Assembly: GCA_963821715.1 (NCBI GenBank)
Contig: CAWGET010000001.1
Location: 540,235-604,234, forward strand
Reading direction: 5' to 3'
DNA: 64,000 bases
Source of the DNA: CAWGET01 sp963821715
Lineage (GTDB): Bacteria; Bacteroidota; Ignavibacteria; Ignavibacteriales; Melioribacteraceae
Positions within the stretch are counted from its first letter, which is position 1. Every line of letters starts with the position of its first letter. Of the stretch, positions 8,889 through 17,727 are shown piece by piece. Position numbers and translations under genes: made by a program. A model generated the notes under the pieces. That model was given only the letters and a program-made list of their open reading frames with translations, had not been told where the DNA came from and made no database searches.

Positions 8889-9893
8889 TTAGTTCCTTTG
8901 AAGTTTTAAAAACCTAAGAAGTGCGGCTTCTTCTTTGTCAAAATGTTTTCTTGGCCTGAAAGATAATTTCTTCCCGAACATAGAGCCGTCTTCGTATGAT
9001 GAAATGATTTTTGGATGGATGTAATATTTTCTGCAAATAGCCGGAGTGTTTCCGAGTTCTTCGGCGACAAATTTTACGGTTTCAACAACTTTTTTCTTTA
9101 TTGCTGCTTTCGTCTCTTCTTTCCCGGTTTCATAAAAGCTTTTCAGAGCTAAAACACTTCCGCCCCAGGTTCTAAAATTTTTTGCGGTAAACGCTTTACC
9201 TGTAATTTCAAATAAATAATGGTTAATATCTGATGAAGTTAAATTTTTGCGATTCTCTTCTTCATCAAGATAAACAAATAAATGCTGACCCGGTAATTCT
9301 TCCAATCGTTTAATTATTCTGGATAGCCTGTTGTCTTTGATCTCGACTTCACGTTCAACACCTTTCTTTCCGGTAAATTCGAATTTTATTTTCGAACCAT
9401 GAATTTCCAGATGTTTTTGGCGCAGAGTTGTTAATCCATAAGAGCCATATAATTTCGTATAAGTATTATTCCCGATCCTGATTAGAGATTCATCAAGTAA
9501 TTTTACTGCGAGGGCTAAAACTTTTTCATGATTGAAAGAATGTCTCCTTAAGTCGGCATCAACTGTTTTTCTTATTGCAGGTAGCGATTCAGCGAATTCA
9601 ATCATCTCGTTAAATTTAGTTTCGGATTGTTTCTTTTCCCATTCGGGATGATATATATACTGTTTTCGTCCCGCATTGTCTCTGCCGGTTGCCTGAATGT
9701 GTCCGTTATCGTCGATGCAAATCCACACATGATCCCAGGCAGGAGGAATTACGAGATTTTTAAATCGAAGAAGAAGGCTTTTTTTCTTAACTTTTTTCCC
9801 TTTAGCATCGAGATAAATAAAACCCCGACCCCACCGTTTTCTTGTGTAGCCGGGGCTTTCATCTTCTACATAAATTATTTTTTGTTTTTTCAT
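8889..9893 (-). CDS. DNA topoisomerase IB (poxvirus/bacterial type)
   Basis: A 334-residue enzyme that relaxes supercoils through a 3'-phosphotyrosine intermediate. The catalytic residues are in place: Arg158 in TTLRQKH, Arg241 with AKNFRTWGG, and the nucleophile Tyr291 in CRKYYIHP. The N-terminal beta-barrel domain has YTRKRWGRGF and PPAWDHVWIC, as in bacterial topoisomerase IB. Its ATG directly abuts the stop codon of the stress SDR, so it ends a four-gene operon with hemerythrin and YqaE-like genes. Bacterial IB enzymes are patchily distributed and not part of the core topoisomerase set. Confidence 0.92.
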   Translation of the reverse strand: MKKQKIIYVEDESPGYTRKRWGRGFIYLDAKGKKVKKKSLLLRFKNLVIPPAWDHVWICIDDNGHIQATGRDNAGRKQYIYHPEWEKKQSETKFNEMIEFAESLPAIRKTVDADLRRHSFNHEKVLALAVKLLDESLIRIGNNTYTKLYGSYGLTTLRQKHLEIHGSKIKFEFTGKKGVEREVEIKDNRLSRIIKRLEELPGQHLFVYLDEEENRKNLTSSDINHYLFEITGKAFTAKNFRTWGGSVLALKSFYETGKEETKAAIKKKVVETVKFVAEELGNTPAICRKYYIHPKIISSYEDGSMFGKKLSFRPRKHFDKEEAALLRFLKLQRN

Positions 9894-10751
9894 TTATGTA
9901 TTAACTACTTCGCCGCCGTTAGGATGAATGATTTGACTTGTTATATAAGATGCGTCTTCTGAAGCAAGAAATACGTAAGCCGGACCGACTTCACTTGGCT
10001 GACCGGCTCTTCCCATTGGCACTTTCTGTCCAAATTCTTTAACGCTCTTGAAAGTCGATGGAATCAAGGGAGTCCAAATTGGCCCGGGTGCAACTCCGTT
10101 AACGCGGATTCCTTCTTCGGCTAAATTCTTACCGAGCGATCTTGTGAAAGCAGTAATAGCTCCTTTACTGGACGAATAATCAAGAAGATGATTACTTCCC
10201 CTATAATTTGTAACGCTAGTTGTATTTATAATTGAATCGCCGGGTTGTAAATATTTAAGCGCTTCTTTTGATAAATAAAACATCGCGAAAATATTTGTCT
10301 GGAATGTCCGTTGCATAACATCAAAATCGAGATCTTTGAAATTATCAACCGGATGCTGTTCTGCTGCATTATTCACAAGAATATTCAGTTTGCCGAATTC
10401 TTCCACAGTATTTTTAACTGCAGTATTACAAAATTCTATATTTCGAATATCGCCTTTTATCAAAAGACATTTTTTCCCTTCTTTTTCTACAAGTTCTTTA
10501 GTCTTCTCAGCATCCTTGTCCTCTTCTAAATAAACCACAGCTACATCAGCGCCTTCACGTGCAAAATGCACCGCGACTGATCTTCCGATGCCGGAATCGC
10601 CGCCGGTTATTAAAGCGACCTTACCTAATAATTTATCGCTTCCTTTATAATTTGGTCGTATAATTTCCGGCTCCGGGTCCATTTTATATTCGTGTCCTGG
10701 AACTTCCTGCGATTGCTCAGGGAACTCTTTGGGGAGATCTCTTTTTGCCAT
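9894..10751 (-). CDS. SDR-family oxidoreductase of the general-stress type (YhdF/YhxC-like)
   Basis: A 285-residue classical SDR with an N-terminal extension of about 40 residues rich in Pro and Glu (PKEFPEQSQEVPGHEY), a feature of Bacillus general stress protein 39-like enzymes. GGDSGIG is the cofactor motif, NNAA the structural motif and YSSSK the active site; PNGG closes the fold. Natural substrates of this group are not established. It lies 23 bases downstream of the YqaE-like gene and its stop abuts topoisomerase IB, indicating one transcript. Confidence 0.88.
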   Translation of the reverse strand: MAKRDLPKEFPEQSQEVPGHEYKMDPEPEIIRPNYKGSDKLLGKVALITGGDSGIGRSVAVHFAREGADVAVVYLEEDKDAEKTKELVEKEGKKCLLIKGDIRNIEFCNTAVKNTVEEFGKLNILVNNAAEQHPVDNFKDLDFDVMQRTFQTNIFAMFYLSKEALKYLQPGDSIINTTSVTNYRGSNHLLDYSSSKGAITAFTRSLGKNLAEEGIRVNGVAPGPIWTPLIPSTFKSVKEFGQKVPMGRAGQPSEVGPAYVFLASEDASYITSQIIHPNGGEVVNT

Positions 10752-10774
10752 ATCAAATAAAACTCCTCTCTAAA

Positions 10775-10933
10775 TTATTTTTTTGCTATAACCCAAACTG
10801 CATGAACTATTCCAGGAATAAATCCGAGAATAGTTAAAAGAATATTCAGCCAAAAATGTTTTGTTAAACCAACCTCGAGAAAAACTCCAAGCGGTGGAAG
10901 AATTATGGCGAATATAATTTTTATAATATCCAT
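10775..10933 (-). CDS. YqaE/Pmp3-family small membrane protein
   Basis: A 52-residue ORF, too short for usual ORF cut-offs, starts MDIIKIIFAIILPPLGVFLE and ends HAVWVIAKK. Two hydrophobic segments joined by a short loop, the LPPLGVFLE motif and a GFIPGIVHAVWV segment are diagnostic of the YqaE/Pmp3 family, which is linked to membrane potential and salt or cold stress. An AGAGGG-like ribosome binding site precedes the ATG. It sits 16 bases after the hemerythrin gene and 23 before the SDR, in the same stress-type operon. Identification is confident despite the size. Confidence 0.9.
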   Translation of the reverse strand: MDIIKIIFAIILPPLGVFLEVGLTKHFWLNILLTILGFIPGIVHAVWVIAKK

Positions 10934-10949
10934 TTTGCCCTCTATATAA

Positions 10950-11372
10950 TTATAAAACTTTTAGCTGCTCATCTTTTTCTTTTTGAAATTCCTCTCCCCA
11001 CTTTTTCTGTTTCTCCTCATCAACTTTATCTCTTCCATCTTTGAATAAATCTTCTTCTTCTTCATTAAGATGATGATCTACAACTTCTTTTAAAACTCCT
11101 AATTTTACTTGCCAACGCTCATCATCTTTTGGAAAATTGCCGAGATCGAGAAGAAGAAAATCGAGAACATAATGTTCTTCAATAGATTCAAGCGCTTCAT
11201 CCCGGAATTCATCATTTTTCTTGATTTCATTAAGAAGATAATTTTCTTCATTGCGATGATGAACTTCAAGATGTTTTTTTAATTTAGGAAATTCATCCGG
11301 GTTCTCTTTAACTTTTTTGAATAATTCCCTTATTTCATCGTGGTCTTTTTCCAGTGCATCAAAAATATTCAT
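10950..11372 (-). CDS. Hemerythrin HHE-domain protein
   Basis: A 140-residue all-helical protein with the spaced His/Glu ligands of a hemerythrin-like di-iron site: His11 in EKDHDEI, HLEVHHRNEENYL, EEHYVLDF and DHHLNEEEEDLF. Members bind O2 or NO, or take part in iron and redox stress; which applies here is unknown. A strong AAGGAGGG ribosome binding site lies just before the ATG at 11372. It is the first gene of the operon leading to YqaE, SDR and topoisomerase IB. The C-terminal 30 residues are highly charged. Confidence 0.88.
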   Translation of the reverse strand: MNIFDALEKDHDEIRELFKKVKENPDEFPKLKKHLEVHHRNEENYLLNEIKKNDEFRDEALESIEEHYVLDFLLLDLGNFPKDDERWQVKLGVLKEVVDHHLNEEEEDLFKDGRDKVDEEKQKKWGEEFQKEKDEQLKVL

Positions 11373-11618
11373 TAGTCCCTCCTTAGTTTAGTGAAACATG
11401 AAATATTAGAAACCTCTAATACGCAATATTTATTTAATAGTTTATACATATAGATTCGTTTACTACAGTGCCCTCTGTATAATTTAAAATATAAATTATT
11501 ATTGAATTTGCAAAGTATTAAAGTATAGATTGTTGGGATGATGCTCGCGTACTTTCCAGCCCGGGGATTTTATTTAATTAAAATATCTTGAACGAAATGA
11601 TTATTCCTATAACCTTAT

Positions 11619-12479
11619 TCATTCTGTTTGATTGGTTTCCGATGTATAATACTCATTTAAAATCAAAGCGGCTGTTATAATTACTCCACCCGTAATTAAT
11701 CTGATTAAATTTGTTTCTTCGCCGAAAAAAATAAGTGAAACAAGAATAGCCAGCGGAATTTTAAAATTATTAAAAATAGCCAGAGCTCCGGCATCGGTTT
11801 TTGTAGCTCCGTAATTCCATAAAAAGAATCCAATTCCTGAGGCTACAACTCCAAGATAGATGAGAGTCCAAATTTGAGTAGCCGATACAGAAAGGGTAGA
11901 CCAGTCAGTGGAAAATGCCGCAAAAAATCCTGCAATTAGACTACCTCCGAAAAGCAGATATCCGAAAATACTATGATCATCCAGACCCGGATTTTTTGCT
12001 TTTAATAATTTGTAATAAGTTTGCCCGAAAGCAAATGAGAGGTTAGATATTTGTACAAATAAAAATCCGATAGCTACGTTATCGGATATTTCAGAATACT
12101 TTATAATTGCAGTTCCTGCAACTGATAGAAAAGCAGTTATTAGGAATAATTTATGGAATTTTTTATTCAGAAAATCATTTATCAGAGTTACGTAAATTGG
12201 TGTGAATATCGTAAAAAGGGCTACTTCATAAGCTTTCAAAAACTGAAATGAATAGATATAAGAAATGTACATTAATCCAAACTGGACCAAACCTGTAAAA
12301 GTAAATTTTAGAGCAATCTCCTTTGAGATATTTTTAATTTTAAGGAATGGCATAAAAACTAAAAAGGATATAGCGAGCCGTGCAAAGGAAACAAAATTTG
12401 AATCCAGACCGGTTAAATTTTCTTTTATCAATCCAAAAGAAAAAGCCCAGAGAAGGGAGACAATGAGTAGATAAAGCAT
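11619..12479 (-). CDS. EamA/DMT-family transporter
   Basis: A 286-residue protein of about ten membrane helices built from two EamA repeats. The first repeat includes the FVSFARLAISFLVF region and the second LFNNFKIPLAILVSLIFFGEE, both typical of drug/metabolite exporters. The substrate cannot be predicted from sequence. The gene stands alone on the minus strand; about 245 bases upstream of the hemerythrin gene and 240 bases beyond the cytochrome terminator are without genes. Confidence 0.88.
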   Translation of the reverse strand: MLYLLIVSLLWAFSFGLIKENLTGLDSNFVSFARLAISFLVFMPFLKIKNISKEIALKFTFTGLVQFGLMYISYIYSFQFLKAYEVALFTIFTPIYVTLINDFLNKKFHKLFLITAFLSVAGTAIIKYSEISDNVAIGFLFVQISNLSFAFGQTYYKLLKAKNPGLDDHSIFGYLLFGGSLIAGFFAAFSTDWSTLSVSATQIWTLIYLGVVASGIGFFLWNYGATKTDAGALAIFNNFKIPLAILVSLIFFGEETNLIRLITGGVIITAALILNEYYTSETNQTE

Positions 12480-12664
12480 GCGCAGCTTTCTGAGTAAGTT
12501 AAAAACAGAATATATGTAAAAGAATGGCTTCGCTCAAGAATAAAAAGGAAGTTTTGGCAGACTCTGTTATCTAAAAGGGAAAAACATTTAAGCAGAGTAA
12601 AAACCATTTATTAAATATGTCTTAAGTCAACAGCATTGCATTTCGGTAGGGGATAATTATCGGC

Positions 12665-12703
12665 AAAAAAAAAGCGCCTTTGATTTTATTCAAAGACGCT
12701 TTT
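12665..12703 (-). terminator. Rho-independent terminator of the first multiheme cytochrome gene
   Basis: A 13-base imperfect stem (AAAGCGTCTTTGA against TCAAAGGCGCTTT, read on the minus strand) with a six-base loop is followed by a run of nine U residues. It lies 20 bases past the stop codon of the cytochrome gene. Confidence 0.85.
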
Positions 12704-12723
12704 AGGTTAAAGCTATTTACAAA

Positions 12724-14253
12724 TTATTTTAGAAGCAGCATTTTGTTAACCTGAACAAAATTATCGGCTTCTAGTCTGTAGAAATACACGCCTGATGAGA
12801 ATCCGGCTGCATTCCATTGAATATTATATTGTCCTGCGTCAACATTTTCATTTACGAGAACGGCTACTTCTTTACCCACTGCATCGTAAATAGTTAAATT
12901 AACGTTTCCGGCTTGCGGAATTGAGAATTTAATAGTTGTAGACGGGTTGAACGGATTAGGATAGTTCTGGTCCAATTCGTATGCTTTGGGCAGAAGATCG
13001 TTGTCCAATTCAACACTTGTAGTAGGATTAAATTTAGCAATAGCATCATTAAGAAGTTTTGTAACTAATTTGGTATTATGAATACCCATACTACCTTCAG
13101 CTGAAGCAGCTTCAAGATTGTAATTAGCTTCTTTAAAAGAATCCGTTAGTGAATCTTCCGGAGTTGCGGCAGCTAATTCAGACCCTAGAACTCCCATCAA
13201 ACTGTCGACCATTGTTTGAACGCCTCTGTAATTGAATCGTGTTTCGGCATTACTTGTATCAACGTCAGTGTAATAAGTTGGATGGCATCCTTCCTGAGCG
13301 CATGCTTCTGTTCTCGGTTCAAATGTATGTCCGGTAGCCGTTACAGTTCCGTCGAAAGGAGTCTGATGAACGTGACAGGCGGCGCATCTTTCTTCAGCCA
13401 AAACAAAAGTATGAGCGGAGTTTGAATAAGTTTCATCCGGATATTGATAACCAAATTTATCAGAACCTGAAAATACTTCTGAAGTTGTATGATGCGGAGT
13501 TTCTTCAACATTTACTTCGTCAACAATATTTTCTGCGTGGCAAACATCGCAAACTATTTTACCTTCACCTACGTCTCTTAAATTTCCGGGTTTGTCGTTT
13601 CCGTGAGGATCGTGACATGTTGCGCAGGTAATATTGGCTAATTCACCTTGTTGTTCTACGGTATAATCATAATCTGGATTTTCAACAAATTTTATAAAAT
13701 CCTGAGCGTAATGGCAATAGTAACACTGTCCATTAGCTTCACGAGTGAAAAATGCTACATCGCTTTGAGAGTGAGCAGATTCCTGCCATTCTTCAAAATA
13801 AGGATGATGTGCGTCTTGATGGCATACCCCGCAATTATCGGCGGAATAATCGGTAACTCTACCCATATGCGTATTATCCATCGATCCATCTTCTTTACCA
13901 ACAGGTCCGTGGCAGGCTTCGCACTGTACGTTATTGATCTGATCCCATTTTTCCTGATCGGTTATGGTGTAAGCGTTGTTTTCGCCGGCTTCAACATATT
14001 CATCGGCGCCGTAATTTACTACTTCCGTATTCCATCCTGTATTATGGCATTCTAAACAACTGTAGCCAAAACCAGGGTTATCCATTGAATCTTGAGCCGT
14101 TGCGTGTCCGGTTCCTTCCCAGGATTCTATAACGCCGTCATTATGGCAGACTGCGCAAGATGCGTCTAAACCTATGTAATAGTTATCTTGTCCAAATATA
14201 TTTGCAGTTAGGAGAAGAGTAACCGCCGTTGCTAGCAGTAGAAGATTTTTCAT
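12724..14253 (-). CDS. Nine-heme c-type cytochrome with T9SS type A sorting domain
   Basis: A 509-residue exported protein. A signal peptide covers residues 1-21. The middle part has eight CxxCH heme motifs (CAVCH, CLECH, CEACH, CGVCH, CYYCH, CATCH, CDVCH, CAACH) and a ninth with four residues between the cysteines (CAQEGCH). The last about 85 residues form the T9SS C-terminal domain, with NYPNPFNPSTTIKF and GVYFYRLE, so the protein should be secreted to the cell surface. An AGGGAGT ribosome binding site precedes the ATG. It is a paralogue of the next gene, with heme motifs in the same order. A role in extracellular or surface electron transfer is likely but inferred. Confidence 0.9.
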   Translation of the reverse strand: MKNLLLLATAVTLLLTANIFGQDNYYIGLDASCAVCHNDGVIESWEGTGHATAQDSMDNPGFGYSCLECHNTGWNTEVVNYGADEYVEAGENNAYTITDQEKWDQINNVQCEACHGPVGKEDGSMDNTHMGRVTDYSADNCGVCHQDAHHPYFEEWQESAHSQSDVAFFTREANGQCYYCHYAQDFIKFVENPDYDYTVEQQGELANITCATCHDPHGNDKPGNLRDVGEGKIVCDVCHAENIVDEVNVEETPHHTTSEVFSGSDKFGYQYPDETYSNSAHTFVLAEERCAACHVHQTPFDGTVTATGHTFEPRTEACAQEGCHPTYYTDVDTSNAETRFNYRGVQTMVDSLMGVLGSELAAATPEDSLTDSFKEANYNLEAASAEGSMGIHNTKLVTKLLNDAIAKFNPTTSVELDNDLLPKAYELDQNYPNPFNPSTTIKFSIPQAGNVNLTIYDAVGKEVAVLVNENVDAGQYNIQWNAAGFSSGVYFYRLEADNFVQVNKMLLLK

Positions 14254-14420
14254 TTGGTACTCCCTAAATTAATTAAATAATGAGTTAATAAGACTTTTAT
14301 ATATTTATATCAATTACTGTTCCATCTTAAATAGGGAAGTAATAGGAAGAAACAATCTGATTAGGTTTGAATATTTCTTGAATTTGGAAAAAGGTTTGAA
14401 AATGTTTTCTTTATTTAGAG

Positions 14421-14457
14421 AAAAAAAGACCCGGTATTCCAATTAATACCGGGTCTT
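14421..14457 (-). terminator. Rho-independent terminator of the second multiheme cytochrome gene
   Basis: A perfect 13-base stem (AAGACCCGGTATT with AATACCGGGTCTT), a short loop and a run of U on the minus strand, 29 bases beyond the stop codon at 14486. Confidence 0.92.
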
Positions 14458-14485
14458 AAATAAATTAACAAGTAGAGAATGAGGA

Positions 14486-17223
14486 TTATTTCAGTAAGAG
14501 CATCTTGTTAACTTGTACAAAGTTGTCTGCTTCCATTCTGTAGAAATAAACTCCCGAAGAGTAACCGGCAGCATTCCATTGCAGATTATGGTAACCAGCA
14601 TTCATATCCTGATTTACAAGTTTTGCAACTTCTTTACCAACCGCGTCGTAAATAACTATACTTACATGAGCGGCTTGAGGAAGTTCAAATTTTATGCTTG
14701 TAGTCGGGTTGAACGGATTCGGATAATTCTGGTTCAAAGCGAATTCAGTCGGAATTCCTTGATCGCCCGCAACAGATGTTACGAATACGTCGAGTTCATT
14801 CGAGAAATTACTTTGATTTCCGTTGAGATCGAATGCTGAAACAACATAATAATAATTGGTTTCGAGTTCTACATTAGAATCTTCGAAGTTTGTATTAGTA
14901 GTAGTAGTTATTCTGTTTTGGTCAGTCGGTACAAAACCTGATTCCGTACTTCTATAAACTGCGAAGTAATTAAAGTCGGCATCATCAGCTTCATTCCAGG
15001 TTAAGTTTACATTACCTTCAATTAATGAAGCAGAAACGTTAGCCGGAGCCATCGGAGCTAAGTTATCAACTGAGTATCCCATTGCAGGAGCACTTTCAGC
15101 CATGCAATCCGTTTTCAGCTAAAGCTACAACTTTAAAGGTTGACAGGTTCACACCGTCAGCAGTAGAATCATATACAGTTTCTGCTATTGCGCTGTAATA
15201 TACGTTGTTCAATGCTGGATATTCGCCTGCAAATTCCCAAACTTCATTTTCTACCATTAATGCTGAGCCTTCTTCGATTGATATTACGTCTTCGAATCTG
15301 TCATATTTAACAACATTTTCTGGTTCTACGTAATCTTCTGCAAGAAGTCTTAATAGTACATATGTTTTAATAGGATTAGCGTCAACTCATTTCGCCGTCA
15401 AATCTTTTCCAGATTACGTGAACTTGTTTTCCCTGATCGTTTGGAACATCTGTAACTTCAACAATTTCTCCTGCACCAACAACTGTAGGCGAAAGAGCAT
15501 CAATAGAAACGTTTAATAATCTAACAGCTAAATCAAGATTGTGAACGCCATGACTTCCGTCTTCTTCAACGTAGAAGTAGTTGTAAGCAGCTTTCAATTG
15601 TGCAGCAGTATAATTTGTATCAACAACAACTGTTTCATCATCAAGAGGAGGAAGCATCATTCCTAAGGTGTGCAATAATCCTGCAACTTCAGTCTGAACC
15701 GGTTCTCTTGTTCCGTTTCCGTCAAAATCAACTTTGGCAATAAAATCATCAAATGATGTTACGCCCGGATGGCAAGTTTGGCATCCTGCTACTAAATCAG
15801 CATCGTCCGTCATATCTTCAGGCGTTCCGTTGTCTGATGTAACTTTAAATGTATGACCGCCAAGCGCCATTTCTTCTTCGTTTATTGCCATATGGCAGGT
15901 AACGCATGCATTTTCTAATTTGCCGTGTGTAGTGCTTGAAAGATCAACCAATCCAAAACTAACGTAGTTTTCACCGAACAAAAGGTCAGTTTGGTTTGAA
16001 TAGTGAGGTCCGAAATGGGATTGATATTCTGATGCATAAACTTCAGCATTTTGTCTTCCATGGTGACATGTCATACAAACTTTACCTTCACCGCCGTCTG
16101 TTAAAATCGTACCATCGGATAATGTTACTTCTTCAAATTCACGTACAGTAGCTGTATGAGGATCGTGACATACTGCGCAGGAAACATTACCCGGATTATC
16201 AGGATTATGAGTAATCGGGCTTATTACAAAATCAACGTTAGCTTCAAGGAATGCAGTTCCACTATGGCAATAGCAACCTACACCTCGTGCGCCTGCTCCG
16301 TGAGCTGATACTAAAGGATCAAAATTATGCTTAGATTGTTTCCATTCTATGCTTTTTGTATGATGAGGGCCTTCATCGTGGCAAACGCCGCAAACGCCTT
16401 CATCTATCGAAACAGCCATTGTTCCAGCTTTATTAGAACTGGCTAAGTGATTACTTGCTGGTCCGTGGCAGTTTTCACATTGAATACTTCCTAATTTTGC
16501 TAATGCAGGGTAGTCAGCTACTAAGCTGTCCCATTCTCCCATGGCAGGAGTTTCAGGGAATTCCCAGCCAAGTTCAGCCATTACATCATCAAATCCGCCG
16601 TTAACAGCTTCAGGGTCTTCGTTAAATCCTAAAGTATGGCATTCGATGCAGCCTTCAGTATAATGATCAGAAGCTGTTCCTTCAATACCTGCTTTAAATA
16701 AAGTGGGGTGACCCGAGTTAACCCATTCGGTTACAGTTGCACCGTGGCAGAAACAGCCACTATTTCCACCGTCAAGAATTTCAGTCCAGATTCCAACACC
16801 TTCAAAAGTTCCGGCCATAACAGTAATAGTAGTATCATCTGTTCCGGTTGCAGTGGTTACAGTAAGTGTAACATCAAAGGAACCAACCATATCAGGACGG
16901 AAAGTCACAAATGCTTTGTCAGTGAAGTCCAACGCAGCAGCGGAATTTTCAGGTGCATCTGCGATTGACCATTGATAAGTTGTTACTTCTTCGCCGGCTT
17001 TTTCCATTCCCATTAAATAAACTCTTTCTCCCTTACCTACTAAATTTAATCCGCTGGAAGGGGAATGATATAGTAATGTGTCAATTTCGCCATCAGCAAT
17101 TTCCTGATGACTGACAGCTTCAATTTTTATAACAGCATCTTGAGCGAAAACAGATATCGCAAAAAAGAACGCCAAGACGGCCATAAGAATTGAAAAATTT
17201 CGATTAGTTAAGGTTTTGCTCAT
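14486..17223 (-). pseudogene. Multiheme c-type cytochrome with FN3-like and T9SS sorting domains, two frameshifts
   Basis: Three frames join into one protein of about 910 residues. The start is placed at 17223: AGGGAGGAG precedes this ATG and a signal peptide (FSILMAVLAFFFAISVFAQ) follows; an in-frame ATG at 17310 gives an unlikely leader. The N-terminal part has a PKD/Ig-like region. Seven canonical heme motifs follow (CIECH, CENCH, CGVCH, CAVCH, CMTCH, CVTCH, CQTCH), with two CxCH motifs, CFCH and CYCH, at the places where the neighbouring paralogue has its first and fifth CxxCH. The frame is lost near 15383 and again near 15105, each by one extra base. The last piece has an FN3-like domain and NYPNPFNPTTSIKF. 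Error or decay cannot be told apart here. Confidence 0.82.
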
Positions 17224-17727
17224 ACAACTCCTCCCTATAATTTGGTTTAATTTTAAAAAGCTATAATAAGACCATAATAGCTTGTTTGATAGAAAATTTT
17301 TGCACAACAATTCTTCTTTTTAGTGCAAAATAAGTAATCTCCAATTACAAAATAAATATAAAGAGAATAATATCTTAATATCAAGTAAAAATTATATTTT
17401 TTGCAAAAAAATTCTAAAATTTTGTAGATAATTTATCAGTTAAGCAAAGGTTAATCTCGTAAAAAAGTAGTCAATGAAATTAGTGCATAATACAATCAAA
17501 TACAAAATCTTCGTTTCAATTATTATACTTCCGGATTCCCACATGCTGTTCTAAATGAGTTTACACATTTAAAACAATAATTGGTTGAATAAATAATTTT
17601 GTCCAGTACATATTCCGCACACATATAATAATTTTTTACTAAGAATTACGAAGACCGCTTTCAGCAAGTTGAATAAAGTCTCGGCTATATTTATATTAAT
17701 TCCTTGAATAATTTTTATGGAGATTTA
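17224..17727. other. Divergent intergenic region between cytochrome and cysS
   Basis: About 500 AT-rich bases between divergent genes. It should hold the promoters of both the cytochrome (minus) and cysS (plus). No ORF, RNA or clear palindrome was recognised. Confidence 0.5.

Noticed and set aside
15105..15383. Programmed ribosomal frameshifting in the second cytochrome
   Set aside because: No slippery heptamer or following structure was seen, and similar +1 breaks occur in many unrelated genes of the window.
17224..17727. A riboswitch or T-box upstream of cysS
   Set aside because: No conserved T-box or riboswitch core could be recognised in this AT-rich stretch.
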